Shown here one piece after another: positions 53,368 to 61,790 of a stretch of DNA of 64,000 nt (the first letter of the stretch is position 1; the number at the start of each line of letters is the position of its first letter). The position numbers were made by a program, and so were the translations under genes. This DNA comes from Massilia terrae (GTDB lineage Bacteria; Pseudomonadota; Gammaproteobacteria; Burkholderiales; Burkholderiaceae_D), in contig NZ_JANUGU010000010.1 in NCBI RefSeq assembly GCF_024753145.1, positions 1-64,000 of the forward strand, written 5' to 3'. The notes beneath the pieces were generated by a model. That model had not been told where the DNA came from. It made no database searches and worked only from the letters and a program-made list of their open reading frames with translations.

Positions 53368-53982
53368 TGCGTTTGCGCAACGTCCACGTTGCTGATAGCC
53401 TAACCGATGCCGCCGCCTGATTTACTAGTTGAGCATGGCAAAGTTACGCCAGAGCTGATCAATGGGAGCGGTCTTCCTGCCGCAAAGTCTTATGCGTTGC
53501 GTTTTCGTGGCTTGGTCGCAGCATAAGAAGCTGCAGGGGTATCTGGGCCATCGCTTTCCCGTTCCACTATCACTCGGTTCAGACTGAGGTGCATCACTAA
53601 AGACATGTTGGCCAAGATGGAGCGTTGCGCGATAGCCGCCGGCGCCCAACTCGACCAGCTTACGCATCGGACCTATCGAATGAATGGAGTTGTCTTGCGT
53701 ATGCTGTGTACTAGGTGCCGGTACGAACGTAGCCATCCTTGCCGGTGCGTGGGCTCGTGCATACGCTACCGGTCGACTTCGTTATCTTGGTAAGAATGGA
53801 CGAGCTCAATGATCACGTCGCGCAAATTTATCTTCTCCCAAAGGCCGAGTTTCCGAAAAAGATATGCATCTGGCCGTCAACGCTCACGCTCGACCGATAT
53901 GAACACTTCTCATACAAGTCGATGGCACATGTGTTTGGCGTGGGTAACGGAGTTTAGTTGCAGCGTCGCGGCCATCGCAGGG
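53368..53982. other. Gap without supported gene
   Basis: Several short frames on both strands, all Arg/Cys-rich and mutually overlapping. No family recognised. Confidence 0.3.
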
Positions 53983-54213
53983 TCATTGACTTTCGGCCAT
54001 CTCTTCCGTGAGTTTGACGAGCGTGGATGGGGGCGTCTGAAGCGCTGCAGCGAGCTTGAAGAGAACTCGAATGGTTGGCTGATTTGCGCCTCGTTCGAGC
54101 AAGCTGACGAAATTTCGCTCGACCCCTGCTTCTAACGCGAGTGCCTCTTGCGTGAGCTTCGCCTCTTTCCGTGCCCTCCGCAGAACGATGCCAAAAGCGA
54201 TCCCAGGATCCAA
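53983..54213 (-). CDS. XRE-family HTH regulator
   Basis: 76 aa from TTG 54213, with GGGAG seven bases upstream. Compact Cro/C1 HTH: FGIVLRRARKEAKLTQEALALEAGVERNFVSLLERGANQPTIRVLFKLAAALQ. Size and shape are those of restriction controller (C) proteins. Two related palindromes lie directly upstream (54224-54282), the first touching its ribosome site, so autoregulation and control of the divergent HNH gene are likely. Confidence 0.88.
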   Translation of the reverse strand: MDPGIAFGIVLRRARKEAKLTQEALALEAGVERNFVSLLERGANQPTIRVLFKLAAALQTPPSTLVKLTEEMAESQ

Positions 54214-54223
54214 CCGTGATCTC

Positions 54224-54282
54224 CCAATATATTGGCAGAATCATGGCGTTGCTGTACCATACAGTCTTCCCAGTATATTGGG
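54224..54282. promoter_or_regulatory. Twin operator palindromes for the XRE regulator
   Basis: CCAATATATTGG (54224-54235) and CCCAGTATATTGGG (54269-54282) share the core CA(A/G)TATATTGG and are 46 bp apart centre to centre, between the XRE start and the HNH frame. Spacing of about four helical turns favours cooperative binding. Confidence 0.72.
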
Positions 54283-54341
54283 AATTTTCGGCGAAGAGCT
54301 ATTCCTTTTCGTACCTACCCTCCAGTTTGGCAAAGTAACAA

Positions 54342-55040
54342 GTGGGTCTCCCTCGGTATTTGGCATCTGCGTTCGCTCATGAGCAGCGACATGCTTCGGA
54401 ATTGGACAATTCCCATCTTCTCTTATGCGCCGGCGCCGACTTTGGCATGCAGGTTTTTATCATACTGAATAAAAAAGGCAGGGACGGCGCTGTTCTCGAT
54501 CTTAGGCACACCATCTCATGCTTCCGGAAAGCACGATGGGCCGATGTCAAACTACGTCGTCATAAGCAGTTGCAGCAGGATGGTATGGAGCGAATACGTG
54601 CCAAGTTCTATATTGGGCTGCGCGAGGGAAGTCTCAAAAACCAATTCGCCGAATATAGAGAAGTAGACGTACCAATGTATTTCCTCGATCGACTGGAGCA
54701 GAGTAACGCTGAACGAGAAAAGAACGACAGAACTCAGGTCAGTCTGGTTCAGAGAATAAGCTTGTTCAGAAATAAGGTGTACGCTTCTCGATGCTTTCCA
54801 GGACAGTTGCGGGAAATTATTTTTGAACGGGACGGATATCGATGTCAAAGTTGTCTACGTGACCGCGGCACATTAGCGAAACTCGGGTTGCACCTGGAAG
54901 TGGATCACATAAAGGCATTTGTGGACGAAGGCAAGACTACGTATGCCAATGGCGTAACACTTTGCAACCAATGCAACTTAGCCAAGCACCATACAAAAAA
55001 ATACTTCGAGTCGCTTAACAGTTTAAACTCGTTCGGATAG
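54342..55040 (+). CDS. HNH endonuclease
   Basis: 232 aa from GTG 54342; ATG 54447 (MQVFIILNKKGRDG) would give 197 aa and may be the real start. The C-terminal HNH domain (residues ~155-225): REIIFERDGYRCQSC, LHLEVDHIKAFVDEG with the catalytic Asp-His, NGVTLCNQCNLAK with the second Cys pair for structural zinc. The N-terminal ~140 residues are charged, probably target recognition; no family recognised. Divergent from the XRE gene across the twin operators, so the pair resembles a controller-restriction unit, but no methyltransferase is next to it. Confidence 0.82.
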   Translation: MGLPRYLASAFAHEQRHASELDNSHLLLCAGADFGMQVFIILNKKGRDGAVLDLRHTISCFRKARWADVKLRRHKQLQQDGMERIRAKFYIGLREGSLKNQFAEYREVDVPMYFLDRLEQSNAEREKNDRTQVSLVQRISLFRNKVYASRCFPGQLREIIFERDGYRCQSCLRDRGTLAKLGLHLEVDHIKAFVDEGKTTYANGVTLCNQCNLAKHHTKKYFESLNSLNSFG

Positions 55041-55078
55041 CGCTGAAAACTGTTGATGTTTGGAGCAGAAGGTAGACT

Positions 55079-55097
55079 GAAACCGGTCTTCGGTTTT
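55079..55097 (+). terminator. Hairpin after the HNH gene
   Basis: GAAACCG-GTCTT-CGGTTTTC, 7-bp stem with T-rich 3' side, 38 bp downstream of the HNH stop. Confidence 0.45.
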
Positions 55098-55155
55098 CTG
55101 ACCTTCTTCTCGTGCTGGAGGGATTTTTTTCGTGCCGAATTGCTAGGATAGCGAG

Positions 55156-56034
55156 ATGGTTTTTTATTTCAAGCGTGCAGCCTTGGCCCAAAAGCTGGTG
55201 GACGACCTGACGGGTATAAACCAGTTCAGTGATGCGCCGAACGGCCTTTTTCTAGCTGCGCCGCGAGGTACCGGCAAGTCCACTTTTCTGATCAATGATC
55301 TGCGACCCAAGCTCGAGTCGGCGGGATATGTCGTCGTGTACATCGATCTATGGTGCGATAGGAAGTGTAACCCAGGGACGCTTATCGCCGACGCGATCGG
55401 CGTCGAGCTGAGCAAGCATCTGGACAATGTGAATAAGGTGGCGAAGGCCTCTAGTCAAGAAACTGACATCGCCTTAGGATTGCTGACGGTCGACACGACC
55501 AAAATTGGCACTTTGGATGGGCTTACACTTGCCCAGGCGCTGAACGCACTGGCTAGCACATCAAAGAAGCCGGTGGCCCTGATCATCGACGAAGCGCAGC
55601 AATCGCTGATCAGCGATGAAGGGGAAAAGACGCTGACGGCGCTGAAGTCCGCGCGCGACCAGCTCAACATGGAACGCAAAGGCCGACTCCTGGTCATCAT
55701 GTCCGGCTCCGATCGCGACAAGCTGCAACGCTTGGTGACCTCAAACGCAGCGCCATTTTACGGATCGGCGATCACACGCATGCCGCTGCTGGATCGGCAA
55801 TTCGTTACGAATGTCGTCAACCTGGTTGAGCAGTCATTCCCGCACTTGAAACCCATCGATGTGACTCCGCTCTGGGAAGCGTTCGAGCGGCTCGGCCACC
55901 GGCCGGGGCTGTTCATGCGGCTTATCGACGTCGAATTAGATCCGTTGAACGGTTCGCCAAGTCGTGGCTTTGAACCGGACGTACTCGCAGCTGTGGAGCA
56001 GACGCTTCTCAACGGCGAGCGCCATCTTGAGTAA
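55156..56034 (+). CDS. AAA-type ATP-binding protein at the right island end
   Basis: 292 aa from ATG 55156. Walker A APRGTGKST at ~35-43, a conserved VVVYIDLWCDR, Walker B VALIIDEAQQ near residue 142-150, and sensor-like VIMSGSDRDKL. It has the ORC/Cdc6-STAND-like shape shared by ExeA/TniB/TnsC-type proteins and by stand-alone island ATPases. It is the last gene before the right junction (115 bp), so a role in element maintenance or target choice is conceivable, but it could equally be a defence ATPase. No partner gene is adjacent in the same operon. Confidence 0.8.
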   Translation: MVFYFKRAALAQKLVDDLTGINQFSDAPNGLFLAAPRGTGKSTFLINDLRPKLESAGYVVVYIDLWCDRKCNPGTLIADAIGVELSKHLDNVNKVAKASSQETDIALGLLTVDTTKIGTLDGLTLAQALNALASTSKKPVALIIDEAQQSLISDEGEKTLTALKSARDQLNMERKGRLLVIMSGSDRDKLQRLVTSNAAPFYGSAITRMPLLDRQFVTNVVNLVEQSFPHLKPIDVTPLWEAFERLGHRPGLFMRLIDVELDPLNGSPSRGFEPDVLAAVEQTLLNGERHLE

Positions 56035-56110
56035 GGGCCGCTTGGCGAAGCGTTTTGAATGCGCATGTCAAGAAGGTCAGGCTTTAGAGGCGGAACTCTC
56101 CTAACTCTGC

Positions 56111-56148
56111 ATGCTTGCAGACAGACAGTGGAACTGCACCTAACGATA
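56111..56148 (-). repeat. Right terminal sequence of the island
   Basis: Reading inwards on the minus strand: TATCGTTAGGTGCAGTTCCA, then CTGTCTGT at 21 nt from the junction. It shares only that 8-mer and loose context with the left end. Confidence 0.45.
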
Positions 56149-57071
56149 AGCTCGTCAAGGAAGAGCACGCCGTGATGCGCCAATGAGATTTCGCCCGGGC
56201 GTGGAAGGGCGCCGCCGCCGACCAGCGCTACTCCGGACGAGGTGTGATGCGGACTGCGAAATGGCCGCTGCTTCCATTGTTCCGCCGAGAAGCTGCCCGC
56301 GAGCGATTGCACGGCGGCAGATTCCAGCGCCTGCTCGTCGTTCATCGGCGGCAGCAGGGCGGGAAAGCGCGAGGCCAGCATGCTCTTGCCGGTGCCGGGC
56401 GGGCCGATCAGCAACACCGCATGCAGGCCGGCGGCGGCCACCTCCAGCGCGCGCTTGGCGTGCAGCTGGCCCTTCACGTCCGCGAAGTCGGCGTAGCTGC
56501 GGTGCGTGATGTCGGTGCGGCGCCGGTGGCGTGCGAGCCGCCCGTTCTCGTCGTGCGCGGCGAAGTGGGCGCACACCTCCAGCAGTGTGCGCGCGGGATA
56601 GATCGCGGCATCGGCGACCAGCGCCGCCTCGTCCGCATTCGCCAGCGGCAGGATGAAGGACGGCGCGGAAACGGCGCCGCGCTGCATCGCAAAGGCCATC
56701 GCCAGTGCGCCGCGAACCGGACGCAATTCGCCCGACAGCGACAGCTCGCCCGCGAATTCGTAACGGCCCAGCTCCTTGGACGGGATCTGGCGCGAGGCGG
56801 CCAGGATGCCGAGCGCGATCGGCAGGTCGAAGCGGCCGGACTCCTTGGGCAATTCGGCCGGCGCGAGGTTGATCGTGATGCGCCGCGCGGGGATGTCGAA
56901 GCCTGCATTTTGCAGGGCTGCCTTGACCCGGTCCTTGGCTTCACGCACCTCGGCATCGGGCAAGCCGACGATGGTCAGGCAGGGCAGGCCGTTGGCGAGA
57001 TGCACCTCGACGCTGACGGCGGGCGCTTCCATGCCGGCGAGGGCGCGGCTGCGGAGGACGGCGAGGCTCAT
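56149..57071 (-). pseudogene. comM: comM 5' fragment (interrupted by island)
   Basis: N-terminal ~307 residues of ComM from ATG 57071: VEVHLANGLPCLTIVGLPDAEVREAKDRVKAAL (Lon-protease-like S5 domain), FDLPIALGILAASRQIP, Walker A LLIGPPGTGKSML, FRSPHHTSSGVALVGGG and the broken Walker B region HHGVLFLDEL. The normal next residues (PEFDRRV) are at the left side of the island. The frame runs on into the island to 55758, antisense to the ATPase gene, which would give an aberrant 437-aa product. Host promoter and start are intact. Confidence 0.93.
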
Positions 57072-57153
57072 GGGGCTCCTGGCGAGTGCGGGACTCGCGC
57101 CATGGTGCGCCTTCCGGCGCGGCGATCCTTGAGCGCCGCCAACCGTGCGCGGG

Positions 57154-58113
57154 TCAGAACCGGCCGGTCACCCCCACCATGAACGCGCGGTCCGCCGTCA
57201 GCTGCACGCCGGTCACGTGGCGATACAGTGCCTGCTGGACGAAGCCGTACACCTGCACATTGCTCGTCACCGCATAGGTCAGGCCCGGGCTCAGGTAGAC
57301 GAAGCGGCTGCCGCTGTCGGCAGGCTCGGCATTGACGCCGCTGTCGGCCGCTTTATGGACCAGATTCAATTGCACCATCGCGCCGAAGCGCTCCCCGAAG
57401 CCGTGGCGGTAGCCCACGTCGGCCGTGAACTGGCCGCCGGCCTTGTAGCCGTCGTGGCTGTTCAGCGCGTGCTGGTATTGGGTCTGCGCGAACCACGAGG
57501 CATCGCTCTCCATCAGGGTCTGGTGGTAGAAGGCGCCCACGATCAGGTCGGTGGTGCCGGTGCCCGGCTGCATGCTGCGTTCGGCCTCGGCGCCGGCCGC
57601 GTTGGCGATCGTCGTGCGGCCGCTCGGCAGTTTCAGGCCGAAAGTCACGCCCGCGTTCGACGGTTTCATCGCATCACTGCCGACCGCGACCTGGTAGCGG
57701 CCGACCACCCGGATGTCGCCCAGCTCGGTGAACTTCCATTCCTCGTTCAGCTTGGCGCCATGGTGGTTGTGGATGTGCAGGTGGTCGTGCTCGCCGACCG
57801 GCGCGCTGACGGTCACGCCCCAGCCGTTGCCGAAATTCTTGCTGTAGGTGGCGACCAGGTTGCGGTTCAGGGTGCGCACTTCGTCGTGGTGTTGCGGAAT
57901 CTGGCCGACCGCGACCCGGTCGCTGCCGAAGTAGGGCTGGTCCTGGTCGATGAATTCGTAATGCAGGTCAAACAGCGAGTTCGCTTCCGTCGTGGCGCTC
58001 TGGGTGGTCCAGTTGGTGTTCACCGTGCAAAAAGCGGCGCCGCAGCTGGCCGAGGCGAGCGTGGGAAGGAGGGCGGCGACGGCTGTGGCGATCAGAGTGG
58101 TGGCGGTTTTCAT
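57154..58113 (-). CDS. Outer-membrane beta-barrel protein of the denitrification locus
   Basis: 319 aa. Signal peptide MKTATTLIATAVAALLPTLASA. The mature part has alternating amphipathic strands with aromatic ends and terminates in Phe (AFMVGVTGRF), the outer-membrane insertion signal. His-rich loop HDHLHIHNHHGAK near residue 118. Divergent from nirK with an FNR-type box (58186-58199) in front, so expression under low oxygen or NO is expected. Possible role: metal or small-molecule passage, or a channel connected with nitrite reduction. No named family. Confidence 0.75.
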   Translation of the reverse strand: MKTATTLIATAVAALLPTLASASCGAAFCTVNTNWTTQSATTEANSLFDLHYEFIDQDQPYFGSDRVAVGQIPQHHDEVRTLNRNLVATYSKNFGNGWGVTVSAPVGEHDHLHIHNHHGAKLNEEWKFTELGDIRVVGRYQVAVGSDAMKPSNAGVTFGLKLPSGRTTIANAAGAEAERSMQPGTGTTDLIVGAFYHQTLMESDASWFAQTQYQHALNSHDGYKAGGQFTADVGYRHGFGERFGAMVQLNLVHKAADSGVNAEPADSGSRFVYLSPGLTYAVTSNVQVYGFVQQALYRHVTGVQLTADRAFMVGVTGRF

Positions 58114-58185
58114 GGTGTTTTCCTTGATTTAGCTCATGTTTGATTGGTTCGGCTAAATCTTACATTTCAAATGCGACAAATTAAT

Positions 58186-58199
58186 TTGATGTGCCTCAA
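58186..58199. promoter_or_regulatory. FNR/DNR-type box for the beta-barrel gene
   Basis: TTGATGTGCCTCAA matches the FNR consensus TTGAT-N4-ATCAA in all but one half-site position. 73 bp upstream of the minus-strand start. Confidence 0.65.
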
Positions 58200-58266
58200 A
58201 AATTCCGAACAGGCTGATGCGCCCGTCCGACAGCCTGTGGCCGGCTCATCGCTGACTACCGTTTTT

Positions 58267-58280
58267 TTGATGTGCATCAT
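58267..58280. promoter_or_regulatory. FNR/DNR-type box for nirK
   Basis: TTGATGTGCATCAT is one base from the FNR/DNR consensus. 85 bp upstream of the nirK start, a fitting place for a class II site. The CRP/FNR protein encoded downstream (59844-60536) is the likely ligand. Confidence 0.72.
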
Positions 58281-58364
58281 TTTTTTAAGATGTATCGCAA
58301 ATATATGATTTATCCGTAACGCAAAGAAACCACTCGATAGATACATAACGACAAGGTGTCAAAA

Positions 58365-59759
58365 ATGAAAGTCAAACTGCTCCCCTCTCTGATCGCCGCT
58401 CTCGTCCTTGGTACCGCAACGCTGGCGCCCGCCTATGCCCAGCACCAGCATGGACCGGCGTCCGTGCAGAACGTGGCCGATGTTGTCTTTACGCTGCGCA
58501 CCGATATCGCTGACGGCAAGCTGGTCTTCATGGGTAACGCCGGCGCCATCAATGGCAAGGCGAACCCGACCCTGAACGTTCCGCTGGGCGCTGTCGTCCA
58601 GATCAACCTCGTCAACGGCGATGGCGCCACCCACGACCTGACCGTGGCCGATTTCGCGGCCAAGTCGAACCAGATCAACGTCAAGGGCGCCAGCACCTCG
58701 ATCGTGTTCCGCGCCGATAAGAAGGGCGAGTTCACCTATATCTGCTCGCTGCCGGGCCACGTCCAGGCCGGCATGATCGGCAAACTGGTGGTGGGCGATG
58801 TGTCGCCGACGGCCAAGCCGCAGGGCGCGGACATCTCGCGCGACCCGCACGACGTCGGCACCCCGGTCGGCGCGCGCGGCCCGCAGCACCTGAAGGTCAA
58901 TCTTGAAACGACCGAAGTCATGGGCCAGCTGATGGACGGCTCGACCTACAAATACTGGACCTTCAATAACAAGGTGCCGGGCCCGTTCATCCGCGTGCGC
59001 GTCGGCGACACGGTGGAAGTGAACCTGGCGAACAAGGCCGACAGCCACATGATCCACTCGGTCGACTTCCACGCGGTGACCGGTCCGGGCGGCGGCGCCA
59101 CCGTGACCCAGGCTGCGCCGGGCAACAACAAGTCCTTCGTGTTCAAGGCGCTCAATCCGGGCCTGTACGTGTACCACTGCGCCACGCCGATGGTCGCGCA
59201 GCACATCTCGAACGGCATGTACGGCATGATCCTGGTCGAGCCGGAAGGCGGCCTGCCGAAGGTCGACCGCGAGTTCTACGTGATGCAGGGCGAGCTGTAC
59301 ACGGCGCAGAAACACGGCACCGCCGGCGAAAACGAATTCTCGCTTGAGAAGCTGCTGGCCGAACAGCCCGAGCACCTGATCTTCAACGGCAACCACGACG
59401 CGCTCACCAAGACCCACCGCATGGAAGCCAAGGTCGGCGAGACCGTACGCATCTTCTTTGGTGTCGGCGGCCCGAACGCGACCTCGAGCTTCCACGTGAT
59501 CGGCGAAATCTTCGACCGCGTGTACGCGATGGGCGACCTGACCTCGCCGCCGCTGCGCAATGTGCAAACCACCACGGTGGCGCCGGGCGGGGCGACGATG
59601 GTCGAGTTCAAGGTCGACGTACCGGGCCGCTACATCCTGGTGGACCACGCCCTGTCGCGGATGGAGAAAGGCCTGGCCGGCTTCCTCTACGTGACCGGCA
59701 AGGACGACCCGGAGGTGTTCACCAGCACCAGCAAGCCTGACGCCGCATCGGGCCACTGA
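58365..59759 (+). CDS. nirK: Copper nitrite reductase with N-terminal cupredoxin domain
   Basis: 464 aa from ATG 58365 (AAGGTG upstream; GTG 58356 is less likely). Sec signal peptide ending AYAQ. Residues ~30-145 form an extra cupredoxin with its own copper ligands (THDLTV His, YICSLPGHVQAGM Cys/His/Met). Then comes the two-domain NirK core: HSVDFHAVTGPGGG (type 2 His ligands), YVYHCATPMVAQHISNGMYGM (type 1 Cys, His, Met), and FHVIGEIFD in the second domain. Reduces nitrite to NO in the periplasm. The N-terminal cupredoxin places it in the three-domain group known from Hyphomicrobium; it may accept electrons directly from the respiratory chain. Confidence 0.93.
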   Translation: MKVKLLPSLIAALVLGTATLAPAYAQHQHGPASVQNVADVVFTLRTDIADGKLVFMGNAGAINGKANPTLNVPLGAVVQINLVNGDGATHDLTVADFAAKSNQINVKGASTSIVFRADKKGEFTYICSLPGHVQAGMIGKLVVGDVSPTAKPQGADISRDPHDVGTPVGARGPQHLKVNLETTEVMGQLMDGSTYKYWTFNNKVPGPFIRVRVGDTVEVNLANKADSHMIHSVDFHAVTGPGGGATVTQAAPGNNKSFVFKALNPGLYVYHCATPMVAQHISNGMYGMILVEPEGGLPKVDREFYVMQGELYTAQKHGTAGENEFSLEKLLAEQPEHLIFNGNHDALTKTHRMEAKVGETVRIFFGVGGPNATSSFHVIGEIFDRVYAMGDLTSPPLRNVQTTTVAPGGATMVEFKVDVPGRYILVDHALSRMEKGLAGFLYVTGKDDPEVFTSTSKPDAASGH

Positions 59760-59773
59760 TCGGCGCAGCCACG

Positions 59774-59796
59774 CGGGCCTGACACGGGCCCGTTTT
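59774..59796 (+). terminator. Rho-independent terminator of nirK
   Basis: CGGGCC-7-nt loop-GGCCCG followed by TTTT, 15 bp after the nirK stop. Confidence 0.8.
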
Positions 59797-59843
59797 ATGG
59801 AACCTGGGCGGACGCCACAACAGCGTTCGCCCTCTTTGACTTC

Positions 59844-60536
59844 ATGAGCACAGCCATGGCCGCACCTAAAATCGATCCGCGCGAATTCCTCAAGCGCCTC
59901 CCCCTGTTCGACGACTTCAACGCCGAGGAGCTGGCCGTCATCGCGGCCGGCACCACCGAGCTGCACGCGACGCGCTGCCAGCCGGTGTTCCATCGCGGCG
60001 ACACCTGCAACGGCTTCTACTCGGTCGTGTACGGCCAGGTGAAGCTGGGCTTCGTGTCCGCGCAGGGCAACGAGAAGATCGTCGAGATCGTCGGCCCCGG
60101 CCACAGTTTCGGCGAGGCGCTCATGTTCATGGAGCGGCCTTACATCCTCAACGCCAACGCCTTGTGCGATACGCTGCTGCTGCACATCTCGAAGGCCGTC
60201 GTGTTCGAGGAGCTGGAGCGCAATCCGGCCTTCGCGCGGCGCATGCTGGCCGGCGTCAGCCGCCGCATGCACGGGCTGATCTCGGATGTGGAATCGTACT
60301 CGCTGCGCTCGGGCAGCCAGCGCATCGTCAGCTACCTGCTGAACGAACAGCCACCGGGCGACAGCGGCCGCGTGCTGCTTTCGGCCAGCAAGAAGCTGAT
60401 CGCCTCGCGCCTGAACCTCACCCCGGAATACTTCTCGAGGGTGCTGCACGACCTGGTCTCGCGCGGCATGATCGCGCTGCGCGGCCGCGAAGTGACCATC
60501 CTCGACGCCGACGGACTACGCGCTTTCGCGAGCTGA
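59844..60536 (+). CDS. CRP/FNR-family regulator (DNR-like)
   Basis: 230 aa. cNMP-binding fold (VFHRGDTCNGFYSVVYGQVKLGF, IVGPGHSFGEALMFMERPY) and C-terminal winged HTH (ASKKLIASRLNLTPEYFSRVLHDL). The N-terminal Cys set of FNR is absent, so it is not an oxygen-labile Fe-S FNR but of the DNR/NnrR type, which senses NO through heme. It most likely activates nirK and nor through the FNR-type boxes. Its 3' end overlaps the convergent membrane gene. Confidence 0.9.
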   Translation: MSTAMAAPKIDPREFLKRLPLFDDFNAEELAVIAAGTTELHATRCQPVFHRGDTCNGFYSVVYGQVKLGFVSAQGNEKIVEIVGPGHSFGEALMFMERPYILNANALCDTLLLHISKAVVFEELERNPAFARRMLAGVSRRMHGLISDVESYSLRSGSQRIVSYLLNEQPPGDSGRVLLSASKKLIASRLNLTPEYFSRVLHDLVSRGMIALRGREVTILDADGLRAFAS

Positions 60537-61790
60537 TTCGCGCAGCAGCCTGCGGTAGCGCAGTGCTGCCTTGGCCAGCATGGCGCCGAGCCAGGCCATG
60601 CCGCAGGCGAACAGCAGGCCGGCGGGACGCGCCAGCGCATGCAGCGGCACCGACGCCGCCAGCGCCACGACCGCCGACGCGTGGCATCCGAATTGCGCCC
60701 GCGCGGCGCGCGTGCCGATCCAGTGGTTCACGCCGGGCACCATGCGGCGCGGCAGGCCGGCGGCGGCCAGGTGATACCACAGCAGGAAGGGCATGATCTT
60801 GTACAGCATGCCGTTCACCGCCGACGCGGCGAAGCCGCCGATGAACAGGATCCCCAGCAGCAGCGGGCGCTGCGGACTGTCTCCATCCATCACGAACCAC
60901 AGCAGCGCGCAGGCGATCGCGCTCGACAGCGACAGGTACCAGTACAGCGTGGTGACGTCCGGCGCGCGTTTGCGGCGCGCCAGCAGGTAGAGCGTGAAGC
61001 CGGCGAAGGCCGCCAGGGCGAGCGCGATCGCCGCGGCGGGCCAGGCCTGCCACGATGCGCCGCGCAAGTAGCCGGCGCTCCACGCCGCCAGCACCAGCAA
61101 CAGGCCCGCGGGCAGGCCGAGCGCCAGGCGGCGCGGATAGGTGGCGGTCCCCTGGAACATGGGGATGACCTGGAACGACACCGCGATCACCAGCATCGCG
61201 ACCCAGCCGAGCAGGCCCCAGGCCGCATGCAGTCCGGTCAACTGCAGCACCGGCAGCGCGGCGATGCCGGTCCAGGCCGCGGCCAGCGACAGGCCCAGGA
61301 CGGCGGCGGCCAGCAGCCCGGCCAGCGCCGCGCGCATGCCGGCCACCATCTCGAACGCGCCGTTGAGGGCGCGCCGGGCGAGCGCGCGGCCGGTCGCCGC
61401 GGCAAAGCACAGCAGGCCCGATCCGACAAGCAGCGCGCCCGCCGCCACCAGCGCCGCCTGGCCGCCGAACATGCCGGCGGCGAGGAGCAAGGTGCCGCTC
61501 GCGAGCCCGCTCCAACTGGCGGTGGAGACGATGCGCAGCGCCGGAATGGCGAGACCGGCGACCACCGGCAGCATCTGCAGCATGGCCCCGATCATGGCCA
61601 TCGCCAGGAAGCCCAGCGTCACCAGGTGGGTCAGCGCGAGCGCGGCCGGGGTCCAGCGCGATTGCAGCGCGTCCGGCCCCGCCCACGCGAGCAGCAGGCC
61701 GGCGGCGCAGCCGAAGCAGGGCGCGGCCAGCAGGAAACGCAGCGGCACCGCCAGCGCCGGCGAGTCGTCAAGGCCGAGCGCGCGCTGCAT
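60516..61790 (-). CDS. Polytopic membrane protein of the denitrification cluster (NnrS-like)
   Basis: 424 aa, roughly 12 TM helices, Ala/Leu-rich. His residues in TM segments (ALTHLVTLGFLAMAMIGAMLQMLPV; LTGLHAAWG; MLYKIMPFLLWYHL) resemble the heme/metal-ligand arrangement in NnrS and other nitric-oxide-related membrane proteins. Genes of this kind are frequent between dnr and DUF2249 genes in betaproteobacteria. The exact role is unknown. Start ATG 61790 overlaps the DUF2249 stop (ATGA). Large antisense frames over this gene are high-GC shadows. Confidence 0.7.
   Translation of the reverse strand: MQRALGLDDSPALAVPLRFLLAAPCFGCAAGLLLAWAGPDALQSRWTPAALALTHLVTLGFLAMAMIGAMLQMLPVVAGLAIPALRIVSTASWSGLASGTLLLAAGMFGGQAALVAAGALLVGSGLLCFAAATGRALARRALNGAFEMVAGMRAALAGLLAAAVLGLSLAAAWTGIAALPVLQLTGLHAAWGLLGWVAMLVIAVSFQVIPMFQGTATYPRRLALGLPAGLLLVLAAWSAGYLRGASWQAWPAAAIALALAAFAGFTLYLLARRKRAPDVTTLYWYLSLSSAIACALLWFVMDGDSPQRPLLLGILFIGGFAASAVNGMLYKIMPFLLWYHLAAAGLPRRMVPGVNHWIGTRAARAQFGCHASAVVALAASVPLHALARPAGLLFACGMAWLGAMLAKAALRYRRLLRESARESA

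Larger units (their letters stand above)
2997..56148. mobile_element. ~53 kb genomic island inserted in comM
   Basis: The boundaries come from comparing the two comM pieces. On the plus strand the left side reads ...GAACTCCGGC before the island and the right side reads AGCTCGTCAAGG... after it, which together rebuild uninterrupted comM. A 1-nt ambiguity exists at the left junction. No target-site duplication is visible, which fits tyrosine-recombinase insertion rather than DDE transposition. Recombinase genes sit 0.28 kb from the left end and read inwards. The cargo is a patchwork of defence genes, a type II-like secretion operon, Rhs genes and insertion sequences. Confidence 0.9.

Noticed and set aside
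55758..56148. Extension of the comM 5' frame into the island
   Set aside because: It is antisense to the AAA ATPase gene and unrelated to ComM; it only reflects absence of an early stop.
58359..60449. 696-codon minus-strand open frame over nirK and the CRP/FNR gene
   Set aside because: It is antisense to two well-recognised genes, has Arg/His/Val-rich composition typical of a GC-rich shadow frame, and lacks any domain.
60418..61686. 422-codon frame antisense-shifted over the polytopic membrane gene
   Set aside because: Arg/Gly-rich shadow; the competing frame has clear membrane helices and operon overlaps.
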